Assembly: GCF_015674855.1 (NCBI RefSeq) | Contig: NZ_JADMLG010000016.1 | Span: 86,510-150,509 of the forward strand | Source of the DNA: Nocardia bovistercoris | GTDB lineage: Bacteria; Actinomycetota; Actinomycetes; Mycobacteriales; Mycobacteriaceae | Direction of reading: 5' to 3' | Length of the DNA stretch: 64,000 nt | Shown: piece after piece, positions 6,950-16,526 of the stretch | Numbering within the stretch: position 1 is the first letter of the stretch | Layout of the letters: each line of letters starts with the position of its first letter | Made by a program: the position numbers and the translations under genes | The notes under the pieces: generated by a model | What the model saw: only the letters and a program-made list of their open reading frames with translations | What the model was told of the DNA's origin: nothing | Database searches by the model: none

Positions 6950-9172
6950 TTATTCGGTGGGTGGAATCCGGTGCGTCCGCACGGTGACGTCGCCCTCGGC
7001 GTCGAGGTGGACGACCAGGTCGGCGTGATGGTCCTCGGGGAGTTGGTGGGTGACCACGACCACGGTGCGGTCCGGTTCCACCAAGCCGCCCGTCGGGTCG
7101 AGCAGGTCCCGCAGGAGTCGGGCGCCCGCTTCGGCTTCGAGATGTTCGGTGGGTTCGTCGAGCAGCAGCGTGCGCGCGGGGGCGACGAGCGCGCGGGCCA
7201 GCAGGATACGGCGGCGCTGACCACCCGAAACCGCCGCGGCGCCGCCGACCAGATCGGTGTCCATACCGTTCGGAAGAGCGTCGAGCCAATCCCCAAGCCC
7301 CACCGCCCGCAGCGCCTTCTCCCCCTCCGCCTCGGTCAGGTCCCCGCGCGCCACGCGCAGGTTCTCCAGCACCGAAGTGCCGAACAGGTGCGCGTCCTCG
7401 GCGAAGAAGGTCGTATCGGGCGCCGGCGATCCGAACAGTCCGGCCCAATGCATGAGCAACGTCGTCTTCCCCGCACCGCTCGGACCGACCACCGCGATCC
7501 GCCTGCTTTTCGGAAGCGGAGGAAATCCGCGCACGAGCCGGGGCACAGGCACCACCTCGGCTGCCGCACCCGGCACAGCCACCACCTCGGCTGCGACGCC
7601 CGGAGTCGGAACCACACCGGCGTGCGCGGTGGGTGTCGCGAGCTTGTGATCGGATGCGCCGAGTCGTTGCCCCCCGTCGATCCTGCCGACCGGCCCGCGC
7701 GCGATGTGCTGTCCCGGCGGAACGGCATGGCCGGATCGGGACGGATCCCGGTCGAGAGCGCTCCCCGCAGCGAGTTCGTCGACCGATCGGCCATGGTCGA
7801 CCGGTCGGCCATGGCGGCGGCGACCGCGGCGTTCGTGGTGACGCGACTCACGGCCGGAGGCGGAGTGCTCGATACCGGTCGGCGAGTGCGCGATCAGGCG
7901 GTGGTAGGCGGCGCGGGCGGTGGTCAGGGTTCGGGCGGCGACCGGTAGCGGTCCTACCGCTTCGAAGGCCGACAGTGGCAGCAGGACGAGGATGGTCAGC
8001 GCCATCGGGGTCATCGCCGCGGGAGCGCCGCCGTCGGGACCGTAGACGGTGATGCCGATGAGCAGTGCCGCCAGCACCGTGACCCCGATCGACGCGGGGG
8101 TCATCGCGACCGCCAACGCGCCGCGCGAAGCGGCCGAGTCCTCGGCGGCGACCGCACGCCGACCCGCCGCACCCGCCGACCGCACGGCATCGTCGAGCTT
8201 CCCCGCGACCCGCAGTTCGGCGGCATGATCGAGCACGGTGAGCGCACGCGCGGTGAACTCCGCGCGATCCGTGCGCACCGCCGTCTCGGCGTCGCGCGCC
8301 GCCCGCGCCGAAACCAACGGCGCGACCACACCCGCGACCAGCAACGCGACAGCCAGAATCACCGCCGCCGCGGGCGATATCGTCGCCAACAGCACCGTCG
8401 CGGCGGTCGAGAGAATCACCGCGACGGCAACCGGCACGAACACCCGAACCACCACCGCGCCGAGATCATCGATATCCGCACCGATCCGAACCAGCAGATC
8501 CCCGCGCCGCACCGCCGCACCTACTTGCGCGGAGCCATCGAAACCCGACTCGACACCATCGCGGCCGGATCGCTCGGCCCCGCCGAAATCCGGCTCCCCA
8601 GTAGCGGTGTACCGCCGCACACCGTCGGGGCCCGGCCCGAAACTCGCGCGGCCCGACTGTTCCGCACCGGCGAAACCTGGCTCTACGGCCGCGCGGTCAT
8701 CGACATCGCTCCCACTGCGGCTCAACGGTCCGCCGTCGACCGATCCCGCAGCGCTGGGTTCCGCGTCTTTCGTCTCCCGATGCCGCAGCCACATGTCCGA
8801 CCGCGCCACCGTGCGGTACACCGTCGTCCGAGCGATCGTCATCGAGCGCAGCGCGACATCATGGGTGGCGAGTCTTTCCAGGTACCGCGCGACTCCACGC
8901 GAGATCCCCAACGCGCGGACCGCGACCACGGCCACACTGAGGTCGAGCACCGGTGGCATCTGCCACGCTCGCGCGATCAGCCACGCCGACAACGCCGCCA
9001 AGGCCAGCGCACTGCCCAGCGCCACTGCCCCCCACCCGATCGCGGCCAGCACTCGCCACGGTGACAGGGACAGCAGTTGCCACATTCCGCGCAGGTCTCG
9101 CACCACCGAGCCCGCGGTCCGTACGCCGCGAATGCCGGGGCCCTTGCGGATCCGAGCCGTCGGCGGAATCAT
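6950..9172 (-). CDS. cydC: CydC-like ABC exporter subunit, cytochrome bd assembly
   Basis: Half of the CydDC heterodimer, which exports cysteine/glutathione-type thiols and is needed to assemble cytochrome bd. From ATG 9172 the product is 740 aa, far longer than the usual 550-580. It has a membrane domain and an ATPase domain with Walker A GPSGAGKTT (about 563), signature VSGGQRRR, Walker B TLLLDEPTEHL and switch His in VVVTHQL. The excess lies in two Pro/Gly/charged-rich inserts, about residues 133-222 (8507-8776) and 429-554 (7511-7888). The open frame extends to GTG 9301; the start is uncertain. Last gene of cydABDC. Confidence 0.85.
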   Translation of the reverse strand: MIPPTARIRKGPGIRGVRTAGSVVRDLRGMWQLLSLSPWRVLAAIGWGAVALGSALALAALSAWLIARAWQMPPVLDLSVAVVAVRALGISRGVARYLERLATHDVALRSMTIARTTVYRTVARSDMWLRHRETKDAEPSAAGSVDGGPLSRSGSDVDDRAAVEPGFAGAEQSGRASFGPGPDGVRRYTATGEPDFGGAERSGRDGVESGFDGSAQVGAAVRRGDLLVRIGADIDDLGAVVVRVFVPVAVAVILSTAATVLLATISPAAAVILAVALLVAGVVAPLVSARAARDAETAVRTDRAEFTARALTVLDHAAELRVAGKLDDAVRSAGAAGRRAVAAEDSAASRGALAVAMTPASIGVTVLAALLIGITVYGPDGGAPAAMTPMALTILVLLPLSAFEAVGPLPVAARTLTTARAAYHRLIAHSPTGIEHSASGRESRHHERRGRRRHGRPVDHGRSVDELAAGSALDRDPSRSGHAVPPGQHIARGPVGRIDGGQRLGASDHKLATPTAHAGVVPTPGVAAEVVAVPGAAAEVVPVPRLVRGFPPLPKSRRIAVVGPSGAGKTTLLMHWAGLFGSPAPDTTFFAEDAHLFGTSVLENLRVARGDLTEAEGEKALRAVGLGDWLDALPNGMDTDLVGGAAAVSGGQRRRILLARALVAPARTLLLDEPTEHLEAEAGARLLRDLLDPTGGLVEPDRTVVVVTHQLPEDHHADLVVHLDAEGDVTVRTHRIPPTE

Positions 9173-9317
9173 TTCCGACCGCCTACCGCAGCAGCCATCG
9201 GTCCACCGCCCGCTGCCGCACCATGGCGCGGCGTCGGCACCGACCACCCCGCACGAACAGGAGTGACGGTGTCGAACCGCCGTCCATTTCCGAACGGACA
9301 CAGCGTGATTCGAACGC

Positions 9318-11309
9318 TCATTGCCCCACCTCGATTCCGAGGCTCGCCCGAACGTGCACGATGTGGTCGGCGGCGGCGAGGACGGTGGGGCGGTGGCCGA
9401 CGACGATCACCGTCGCACCTCGAGCCGCGTGGTCGCGCAGGGCGGTGAGGACTTCGGCTTCGCTGTCGGCGTCGAGGTGGGCGGTGGGTTCGTCGAGGAG
9501 CAGGGTCGGGCGAGCGGAGGCGAGGACTCGGGCGAGGGCGAGGCGTTGGCGTTGGCCGAGGGAGAGTCCGTGGCCGCCGAGGCCGACGACGGTCTCCCAG
9601 CGGTCCGGCAGTTCGTCCAGGACGGCGTCGAATCCCGTTTCCGCGCAGGCGGTATCGAGAGCGCGAGCACCGGTGTGCGCGCCGAAGAGTTCGAGGTTCT
9701 CGCGCAGGGTTCCCGGCACGAGGACCGGCCGTTGCGGCAGCCAGGCCAGCCGCGCCCACCACGCCTCGGTATCCAGTTCGCGCACATCGACACCGTCGAC
9801 CAGCACCGCGCCCCGATCCGGCGCCACGAGTCCGAGAATCGCTTGCAGCGCGGTCGATTTGCCGCTGCCGTTCGGCCCGGCCAGCACGGTGACCGCACCA
9901 GGTCGGGCCAGCGCCGACAAACCTGCGGGCGCGTGCCCTCGGCGGGTGTCGACCGACAGGTCACGAATCACCACGACCGCACCCCGACCGTCGACCGGGC
10001 AGTCCTGCGCCTCCGGCCCGGCGATCGCGAAAGTCTCCACTGCGCCACGACCGATCACGGGCTCCGCCGCATCCGGGCCGAGGACAGCGCGATCCCCACC
10101 CCGCTCCGACATGACAGCCGCCCCACCGCTGACCGATGGCTTTCCCGCCTCGGCACCGATATCGACATGATCCCCGTCTACCGACACTGCGCGGGCGACC
10201 ACACCACTGCTCGATCCCCCACCCACGCTCGCCGCACCGCTGTCCGCCACAACACCACGTACCGAAGATCTCCCTGTCTCGGCGCCGACGCTCGTGGACC
10301 CGTCATCCGCCTGCACCACGAGCGCCGCCCTGTCGCCGACGGGATCGAGGATCGCGAATGCCTTGTCCGCCGCCGCCATTCCGTCCTGCGCGGCGTGGAA
10401 CCGTTCCCCGACCGTGCGCAGCGGCAGGTACACCTCGGGCGCGAGGATCAGGGCGACCAGTCCGGCGTACAGCCCCATGCCGCCGTAGACGAGCCGCAGT
10501 CCGATGGATACGGCGATCAGGGCCACGCTGAGGGTGGCGAGTAGTTCGAGCACCATCGAGGACAGGAACGCGATGCGCAGGGCGCGCATGGTTCGGGTGC
10601 GCAGGGCGTCGCCGAGGGCGTGGACGCGGGGCGCCATGGTGCGGTCGCCGCCTTCGCGTCCGAGTGCGCGCAGGGTCGGCATGCCCGCGAACAGGTCGAG
10701 TAGTTGATCGGAGAGTCTCGTTGTCGCGGTGAGGGTTTCCTCGGCTCGGCCTCGGGTGAGCAGGCCGATGAGGATCATGAAGATCGGGATGAGCGGGAGG
10801 GTGAGGACGGCGATCGCGGCGGAGACGAGGTCGTGTGCGGCGATGACGACGAGCACGATCGGCGGCACCAGGCAGGCCAGGATCAGCGCGGGCAGGTATC
10901 CGGTGAGGTAGGCGCGCAGCCCGGACAGCCCCGAGCCGATGACGACGGCGAGTTCGGTTCGGCGGGTTTCCAGTTCGCGCGGCGGGAGTCGCGCGCCCGC
11001 GACTAGGACGGCGGTCTCCAGTTCGGTGACGACGTCCGCGCCCGCTCGGTGCGCAAGCCGCGACTGGAATCCGGTGGCAAGCACCCGCACCGCGATGGCG
11101 ACGGCAAGGACCGTGATCTCGACCGTCCACGCGCCGACGGACCGACGCTCCGGATCGGTGACGACTCCGGCGAGCACCCGAGCCAGGACCACGGCGGTGA
11201 CCACGATGCAGACCGTGATCACCGCCGACAGTCCGACGCTGAGCACCAGATAGCGACGTGCGGCGCGCGCGTACTTCCACAGCCGCGGGTCGAGGGGCGG
11301 ACGTGCCAT
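9318..11309 (-). CDS. cydD: CydD-like ABC exporter subunit, cytochrome bd assembly
   Basis: Partner of CydC in the thiol exporter required for cytochrome bd maturation. The 663-aa protein has a six-helix membrane domain (about 15-310) and an ATPase domain with Walker A GPNGSGKST (478-486), signature LSLGQRQRLALAR, Walker B TLLLDEPTAHLD and switch His in VVGHRP. Between them, residues 331-443 are a Ser/Gly/Val-rich linker about 110 aa longer than normal. It starts six bases after cydB. Identity rests on the position after cydAB and on both halves being ABC exporters. Confidence 0.88.
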   Translation of the reverse strand: MARPPLDPRLWKYARAARRYLVLSVGLSAVITVCIVVTAVVLARVLAGVVTDPERRSVGAWTVEITVLAVAIAVRVLATGFQSRLAHRAGADVVTELETAVLVAGARLPPRELETRRTELAVVIGSGLSGLRAYLTGYLPALILACLVPPIVLVVIAAHDLVSAAIAVLTLPLIPIFMILIGLLTRGRAEETLTATTRLSDQLLDLFAGMPTLRALGREGGDRTMAPRVHALGDALRTRTMRALRIAFLSSMVLELLATLSVALIAVSIGLRLVYGGMGLYAGLVALILAPEVYLPLRTVGERFHAAQDGMAAADKAFAILDPVGDRAALVVQADDGSTSVGAETGRSSVRGVVADSGAASVGGGSSSGVVARAVSVDGDHVDIGAEAGKPSVSGGAAVMSERGGDRAVLGPDAAEPVIGRGAVETFAIAGPEAQDCPVDGRGAVVVIRDLSVDTRRGHAPAGLSALARPGAVTVLAGPNGSGKSTALQAILGLVAPDRGAVLVDGVDVRELDTEAWWARLAWLPQRPVLVPGTLRENLELFGAHTGARALDTACAETGFDAVLDELPDRWETVVGLGGHGLSLGQRQRLALARVLASARPTLLLDEPTAHLDADSEAEVLTALRDHAARGATVIVVGHRPTVLAAADHIVHVRASLGIEVGQ

Positions 11310-11315
11310 CGGAAA

Positions 11316-12347
11316 TCAGTCCTCGACCGGCCGCAGCGGCAACCCGATCGGCGCGGGTATCTGTTCGACGGTCAGCCGCTTGCGGAACACCCAGTACGTC
11401 CAGCCCTGGTAGCCGAGGACGACGGGGGTGACGATGAGGGCCGCCCAGCTCATCACCTTCAACGTGTACGGCGTCGACGACGCGTTGTCGACGGTGAGGC
11501 TGAACGCGTCGCTGATGGTGGAGGGCAGCACGTTCGGGAACAGCGACCCGAACAGCAGTACGGTCGCGGCGGCGATGGTCACGGTGGTTCCGGTGAACGC
11601 CCAGCCGTCGCGGCCGAGCAGCACCGCCGCGCCGGTGATCAGCAGTCCGAGTACGGCGGCGGCCAGCGGGATCCAAGTCCAGTCCGCGCCGTGCGCGAGT
11701 TGGGTCCAGACGCCGAACGCGGCGACGACCAGCGCGGTCGGCGCGAGCAGCAGCCGCGCGAGTCGCACCGCGTCGGCGCGCACCTCGCCGCCGGTCTTCA
11801 GCGTGACGAAGATCGCGCCGTGCAGTGCGAACAGCAGTCCGGTGGTCAGTCCGCCGAGCAGCGCGTACGGGCCGAACAGGTCGCCGATCGAGCCGCCGAT
11901 GTTCTTGTCGGCCTCCAGCGGGACACCGTGCACCACGTTGGCGAACACCCAGCCCCAGGCCAGTGCGGGCACCCAGGATCCGAGGCCGATGCCGGCGTCG
12001 CACCAGGCGCGCCAGCGCGGATCGTCGATCTTGCTGCGGTATTCGATCGCGCACACGCGCACGATCAACGCGACGAGCACGAGCAGCAGCGCGAGGTAGA
12101 ACCCGGAGAACAGGCTCGCGTACCACTCGGGGAAGGCCGCGAACATGGCGCCGCCCGCGGTCAGCAACCACACTTCGTTGCCGTCCCACACCGGTCCGAT
12201 GGTGTTGAGGACAACGCGCCTTCGGGTGTCGCTGCCCTTGCCGAGGATCGGCATCAGCATGCCGACGCCGAAGTCGAAGCCCTCCAGCACGAAGTAGCCG
12301 GTGAACAGGACGCCGATCAGCAGAAACCAGAACTCTTGCAGATTCAT
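11316..12347 (-). CDS. cydB: cytochrome bd oxidase subunit II
   Basis: Integral membrane subunit of the bd-type terminal quinol oxidase. The 343-aa protein begins MNLQEFWFLLIG and carries the family segment GYFVLEGFDFGVGML, with eight or nine predicted helices. AGGAGC precedes the ATG, and the gene follows cydA by nine bases. It supports respiration at low oxygen or when the aa3 branch is inhibited. Confidence 0.95.
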   Translation of the reverse strand: MNLQEFWFLLIGVLFTGYFVLEGFDFGVGMLMPILGKGSDTRRRVVLNTIGPVWDGNEVWLLTAGGAMFAAFPEWYASLFSGFYLALLLVLVALIVRVCAIEYRSKIDDPRWRAWCDAGIGLGSWVPALAWGWVFANVVHGVPLEADKNIGGSIGDLFGPYALLGGLTTGLLFALHGAIFVTLKTGGEVRADAVRLARLLLAPTALVVAAFGVWTQLAHGADWTWIPLAAAVLGLLITGAAVLLGRDGWAFTGTTVTIAAATVLLFGSLFPNVLPSTISDAFSLTVDNASSTPYTLKVMSWAALIVTPVVLGYQGWTYWVFRKRLTVEQIPAPIGLPLRPVED

Positions 12348-12356
12348 GTTCGGCTC

Positions 12357-13832
12357 CTAGTACGCGAACGAGAGTTGTTCCACGGCGGATTCTTCGGCGC
12401 CGCGCCCGCCGGGTGTGCCGTCGCGCGGGGTCGGCGGCTGCTCCGGCCCTTCGATGACATATCTGCGCATGAGGTAGAACCACACCACCGCGAGCGCGGC
12501 GTAGAGCAGGGTGAACACCACGAGCGAGGTGATGACCGTGCCGGAGGCGTGGTCGGAGACGCCCTGTTGCACGAGCAGCCGCAGATTCGGGTCGCCGGTG
12601 GGGTTGGGCGCGACCACCCACGGCTGGCGGCCCATCTCGGTGAACACCCAGCCCGCGCTGTTGGCGAGGAACGGCGTCGGTATCGCGATCAGGCACAGCC
12701 ACGAATACCAGCGTTTGTCGGTGACCCTGCCGCCTCTGGTGAGCCATGTGCCGACGAGCCACAGCAGGATCGCCCCCGCGGACAGGCCGATCATGGCTCG
12801 GAAGGACCAGTAGGTGACGAACAGGTTCGGCCGGTAGTCGCCCGGTCCGTATTTCTCGATGTAGGCGCGCTGCAGGTCTTGGACGCCATCGAGGGTCACG
12901 TCGGTGAACCGGCCCTCGGCCAGGTACGGCAGCACATAGGGCACTTCGATGACGTGGGTGACGCTGTCGCAGTTGTTGTGGGTGCCGACGGTGAGCACCG
13001 AGAAGTCGGGGTCGGTCCGGCTGTGGCACAGCGATTCCGCCGACGCCATCTTCATCGGCTGCTGTTCGAACATGAGTTTGCCCTGCACATCGCCGGTGAA
13101 GAAGAGGGCGATGCCCGCGACCAGGATCACCCACATGCCCGCGCGGCCGCCCGGTCGCCACACGGTGCGCGCCTCGGCGAGCGCGACCGGGTCGCCGGAA
13201 CGCGCGTTGCGCACCATCCACCAGCCGCAGATGCCCGCGACGAAGGTGCCCGAGGTCAGGAACGCGCCCGCGACCACGTGTGGGAAGGCGGCGAGGGTGG
13301 TGTTGTTGGTGAGTACTTCCCAGATGCTGGTCAGTTCGGCGCGCCCGCGTTCGGGGTTGTATCTGGCGCCGACCGGATGCTGCATGAACGAATTCGCGGC
13401 GACGATGAAATAGGCGCTGGCATTCACGCCGATGGCCACCAGCCAGATGGCGCCGAGATGCAGCAGTTTGGGCAGCCGGGTCCAGCCGAATATCCACAGT
13501 CCGAGGAATGTGGATTCGAGGAAGAAGGCGACCAGCGCCTCCAGCGCGAGTGGCGCGCCGAATACGTCGCCGACGAAGCGCGAATATTCGCTCCAGTTCA
13601 TCCCGAACTGGAATTCCTGCACGATGCCGGTGGCGACGCCGAGCGCGAAATTGATGAGGAAGAGCTTGCCGAAGAATTTCGTCAGCCGGTACCAGCGGTC
13701 CTTGCCCGTGATCACCCATGCGGTCTGCATCCCCGCGACGACCGGGGCGAGTCCGATGGTGAGCGGTACGAAGACGAAGTGGTAGACGGTCGTGATGCCG
13801 AATTGCCAGCGGGAGATGTCGAGGACGCTCAT
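12357..13832 (-). CDS. cydA: cytochrome bd oxidase subunit I
   Basis: Heme-bearing subunit that oxidises quinol and reduces oxygen to water. The 491-aa sequence has His18 and His185 (heme ligands), Glu98 and Glu106 of the proton channel, and the GRQPW motif, each matching E. coli positions by about one residue. The periplasmic Q-loop is the short type. The start overlaps the stop of a 15-codon leader ORF (ATGA). The promoter region carries a 16-base palindrome over the predicted start site, suggesting repression. Confidence 0.96.
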   Translation of the reverse strand: MSVLDISRWQFGITTVYHFVFVPLTIGLAPVVAGMQTAWVITGKDRWYRLTKFFGKLFLINFALGVATGIVQEFQFGMNWSEYSRFVGDVFGAPLALEALVAFFLESTFLGLWIFGWTRLPKLLHLGAIWLVAIGVNASAYFIVAANSFMQHPVGARYNPERGRAELTSIWEVLTNNTTLAAFPHVVAGAFLTSGTFVAGICGWWMVRNARSGDPVALAEARTVWRPGGRAGMWVILVAGIALFFTGDVQGKLMFEQQPMKMASAESLCHSRTDPDFSVLTVGTHNNCDSVTHVIEVPYVLPYLAEGRFTDVTLDGVQDLQRAYIEKYGPGDYRPNLFVTYWSFRAMIGLSAGAILLWLVGTWLTRGGRVTDKRWYSWLCLIAIPTPFLANSAGWVFTEMGRQPWVVAPNPTGDPNLRLLVQQGVSDHASGTVITSLVVFTLLYAALAVVWFYLMRRYVIEGPEQPPTPRDGTPGGRGAEESAVEQLSFAY

Positions 13833-13876
13833 GCCCTCGCCTCACCGCGGTCCGGTTCGTTCCTACGTTCGCTCAT
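13829..13876 (-). CDS. 15-aa leader peptide coupled to cydA
   Basis: ATG 13876 opens a 15-codon frame (MSERRNEPDRGEARA) whose TGA overlaps the cydA ATG. GGGAGGG lies four bases upstream, stronger than the cydA SD itself. It is highly charged, with no membrane segment. It may deliver ribosomes to cydA by termination-reinitiation, or sense translation. Not a recognised family. Confidence 0.5.
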   Translation of the reverse strand: MSERRNEPDRGEARA

Positions 13877-13893
13877 GGGACCCTCCCGACGGT

Positions 13894-13918
13894 CTACGAC
13901 ATGTCGTAGTAGATCTTA
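13894..13918 (-). promoter_or_regulatory. cydA promoter with palindromic operator
   Basis: CTACGACATGTCGTAG at 13894-13909 is a perfect 16-base palindrome. On the minus strand a TAAGAT -10 hexamer (13913-13918) places the start inside it, so a bound protein would block initiation. The half-sequence ACGACATG recurs at 13954-13961. TACGACATGTCGTA resembles BlaI/MecI-type sites, but the regulator is not identified. Confidence 0.55.
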
Positions 13919-14021
13919 CGCCGGAAGCTACCTCGGAAAACGTGCTTTAGGACACGACATGCCACCGATTAGCCGACACAACGATCCACGCGGTGGACGC
14001 GCCGTGTTCGTGCGATGCGAA

Positions 14022-14049
14022 AGCCCCGTTCCCACCCCGAATCGGGGCT
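14022..14049 (-). terminator. terminator after pabC
   Basis: On the minus strand AGCCCCG (14043-14049) pairs with CGGGGCT (14022-14028), followed by TTTCGC. A shorter CCCCGA-AT-CGGGG hairpin can form inside. It overlaps the far upstream region of cydA. Confidence 0.6.
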
Positions 14050-14064
14050 GGTCGCACCGCGAAC

Positions 14065-14985
14065 TCACCAGTCGCCGATGGCCCCCGCCCGCTCGATGCC
14101 CTTGTCGACCAGCGCGATGATCTCCTCGTTGTTGTCGGGCGCCATCATCCGCAGACCGTCGAGGGAATTGACCCGCGCCGCAAGGGTGACACTCGAAAGC
14201 AGCCAGATGCTGTCACAGGTCAGCAAATCCGCGGTGAACAGCTGGTCGTAGCGGCACTCCCAACCGGCCTTCTCCGCCTCGACGTAGAGCGCCCGCTGGG
14301 TGACGCCGGGCAGCACGCCGTTCTTGGCGGGCGGGGTGATGAACGTCTTGTCCCTGGCGATCACCACCGTCGACCGCGGACCCTCGAGCACCCGGTTCTC
14401 GGTGCTGGTGAAGATCACGTCGTCGGCGCCCATCCGATGCGCGAACCGCAGCGCCGCCATATTCGTGGCGTAGGACAGGGTTTTCGCGCCGAGCAACTGC
14501 CACGGCGCGGCCTGGGCAAGGTCGATGGAGATGCCGCGCGACAGGCTCACCACCTTGATGCCATCGACCCTGGCCTGCGCCACCCGCTCGGGCACCGGGA
14601 CCACCGACACGAAGGAGGTGGGCACCGGGACCGCCGCGGCCAGATCACCCGAGGTGACGCTGGAACGCCCGCTGGTGAACTCGGAGTCGCGGCCTCGGGT
14701 CAGGACAAGGCGCATCATGCCCTCGTCTTCGGCGCCCCATTCCTTGGCGGCGGTCTCCACCGCTTCGCGCCAACGGCTCAATTCGGGTTCCGGTAGGTCG
14801 AGCGCCTGAGCCGAACGCCGTAGTCTCCCTAAATGAAATTCAATAGCACACGCGGTGCCGCCACGCACAAGCACTGTCTCGAATACGCCATCGCCGCGCA
14901 GCACCCCGATGTCGTCGGCAAACAGTAACGGCGCGTCCGCATCTCGGACTGTGCCGTCGAGTGTTACAAGAACCCGATCTACCAT
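14065..14985 (-). CDS. pabC: class IV aminotransferase, aminodeoxychorismate lyase-like
   Basis: PLP-dependent fold-type IV enzyme; aminodeoxychorismate lyase makes 4-aminobenzoate for folate, while close relatives are branched-chain or D-amino-acid aminotransferases. The 306-aa protein has the PLP lysine in LLGAKTLSYATN (Lys168) and the family segment GDGVFETVLVRGG. It corresponds in position to Rv0812. The start is leaderless: TACGCT (14992-14997 on the minus strand) is six bases before the ATG. It is divergent from ygfZ, which fits a shared folate theme. Confidence 0.8.
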   Translation of the reverse strand: MVDRVLVTLDGTVRDADAPLLFADDIGVLRGDGVFETVLVRGGTACAIEFHLGRLRRSAQALDLPEPELSRWREAVETAAKEWGAEDEGMMRLVLTRGRDSEFTSGRSSVTSGDLAAAVPVPTSFVSVVPVPERVAQARVDGIKVVSLSRGISIDLAQAAPWQLLGAKTLSYATNMAALRFAHRMGADDVIFTSTENRVLEGPRSTVVIARDKTFITPPAKNGVLPGVTQRALYVEAEKAGWECRYDQLFTADLLTCDSIWLLSSVTLAARVNSLDGLRMMAPDNNEEIIALVDKGIERAGAIGDW

Positions 14986-15302
14986 GCGAAGAGCGTAGGC
15001 CAGTCCGCCTCTCCGCGTCGCCAAGCAGCCCCCGCTACGAGGGAATTCGGACAAGAAATCCGGTTGCCCGCAATCACGAACGCCGCCCACCGCGAATCTC
15101 CGGTGAAGTCACCCCGCGTTCTTCGGCGGCGCCGGTGCGGATTCGAACGCACCCCGAACGCACCGGCGACACCGCGGGGGCGGGTCCGACAGCCCGAAGG
15201 CAGCGCGACAACCGTCGGGAACACGCGCGTCGGACCACCGACAATGCTCGCGTTGGAGGGGGTTCGCGGCGGATGTCGGTGGGCACGCCTAGAGTGGATG
15301 AC

Positions 15303-16418
15303 GTGTCGGTGGTCGTTGCGCCCAGCCCGCTTCTCTCGGTTCCGGGGGCCGTACCGGGTGCGCCCGGGTCGGTCGATGCCGCCGTGGCGTGGCATTACGG
15401 TGATCCGTTCGGAGAACAGAAAGCCGCCGTCGAGCGGGTCGCCATCGTCGACCGCTCGCATCGGTTCGTGCTGTCCATCGCAGGCGGCGAACGCCTCAGC
15501 TGGCTGCACACCATCAGCAGTCAGCACATCGCGAACCTCGGCGACGGCAGGTCGGCGGAGAATCTCGACCTCGACCTGAACGGCCGGGTCCTGCACCACT
15601 TCGTCCTCACCGACCTCGACGCGACGGTATGGATCGACACCGAACCCGATCGCGGCGCAGGCCTGCTGGCCTATCTCACCAAGATGGTCTTCTGGGCCGA
15701 CGCGCAGCCGCGCGAGGCCGCCGATCACGCGGTGCTCAGCCTGCTCGGCCCGCGCGTCGCGGACGTGGCCGATGCCATCGGTGTTGCCGAACTGCCCGGC
15801 GTCTACGCGGCCGTGCCGTTGGCGGGCGGCGGATTCCTGCGCCGCATGCCGTGGCCGACCGCGGATTCCTTCGACCTGATCGTCCCGCGCGCGCGGCTTT
15901 CGGAGCTCTGGGCGCGGCTCACCGAGGCGGGCGCCGAACCCGCGGGCATGTGGGCGTTCGAGGCGTTGCGAGTCGCCGCGCTGCGGCCGAGGATCGGACT
16001 CGACACCGACGATCGCACCATTCCGCACGAGGCCCGCTGGATCGGCGCGACCACCGAATTCGGCGCGGTCCACCTGGACAAGGGGTGTTATCGCGGGCAG
16101 GAGACGGTGGCCCGCGTCCACAATCTCGGCAAACCGCCGCGCCACCTCGTGCTGCTGCACCTCGACGGTTCGGCCGACGAACGCCCCACCCACGGCACCG
16201 ATGTCGCCGCGGGCGGACGCACCGTCGGCAGGCTCGGCACCGTGGTCGACCACTACGAGCTCGGCCCCATCGCGCTCGCGCTGCTGAAACGCTCGGTACC
16301 GGCCGATACGGCGCTCACCGCGGGCCCGAGCGCGGCCGCCATCGACCCCGATTCGGTTCCGGTGGACGACACGCCGCAGGCGGGCCGCGTCGCCGTCGAC
16401 CGGCTACGGGGACGTTGA
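15303..16418 (+). CDS. ygfZ: YgfZ/GcvT-domain folate-dependent protein
   Basis: A 371-aa protein of the YgfZ (IBA57-like) family, which uses tetrahydrofolate to support assembly or repair of certain iron-sulfur enzymes. The signature KGCYRGQE is at residues 260-267, with its conserved Cys262. The start is the leaderless GTG at 15303, seven bases after TAGAGT (15290-15295); the in-frame ATG at 15273 lies upstream of that hexamer. Counterpart of Rv0811c by order and length. Confidence 0.9.
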   Translation: MSVVVAPSPLLSVPGAVPGAPGSVDAAVAWHYGDPFGEQKAAVERVAIVDRSHRFVLSIAGGERLSWLHTISSQHIANLGDGRSAENLDLDLNGRVLHHFVLTDLDATVWIDTEPDRGAGLLAYLTKMVFWADAQPREAADHAVLSLLGPRVADVADAIGVAELPGVYAAVPLAGGGFLRRMPWPTADSFDLIVPRARLSELWARLTEAGAEPAGMWAFEALRVAALRPRIGLDTDDRTIPHEARWIGATTEFGAVHLDKGCYRGQETVARVHNLGKPPRHLVLLHLDGSADERPTHGTDVAAGGRTVGRLGTVVDHYELGPIALALLKRSVPADTALTAGPSAAAIDPDSVPVDDTPQAGRVAVDRLRGR

Positions 16419-16526
16419 TCGAGCCGAGCGCCGCGTCCGACCCCGGCGCGGCGCGGGCCATGACCACCGACCGGTCCGCGGTTCGACGTCGAACCTCCCG
16501 GCCGCACCGCGACGAGGGGGATTCCG

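Noticed and set aside
8507..10319. Frameshifts causing the CydD/CydC inserts
   Set aside because: The reading frame continues through the inserts without stop, and conserved domains resume in the same frame on both sides.
10303..13845. A 1180-codon minus-strand frame through the cyd operon
   Set aside because: Arg/His/Pro-rich shadow in a different frame of cydA, cydB and cydD, which are clearly the real genes.
11049..14120. A 1023-codon open frame on the plus strand across the cyd genes
   Set aside because: It is antisense to cydD, cydB and cydA, has no recognisable domain, and its length is explained by high-GC codon usage of the genes on the other strand.
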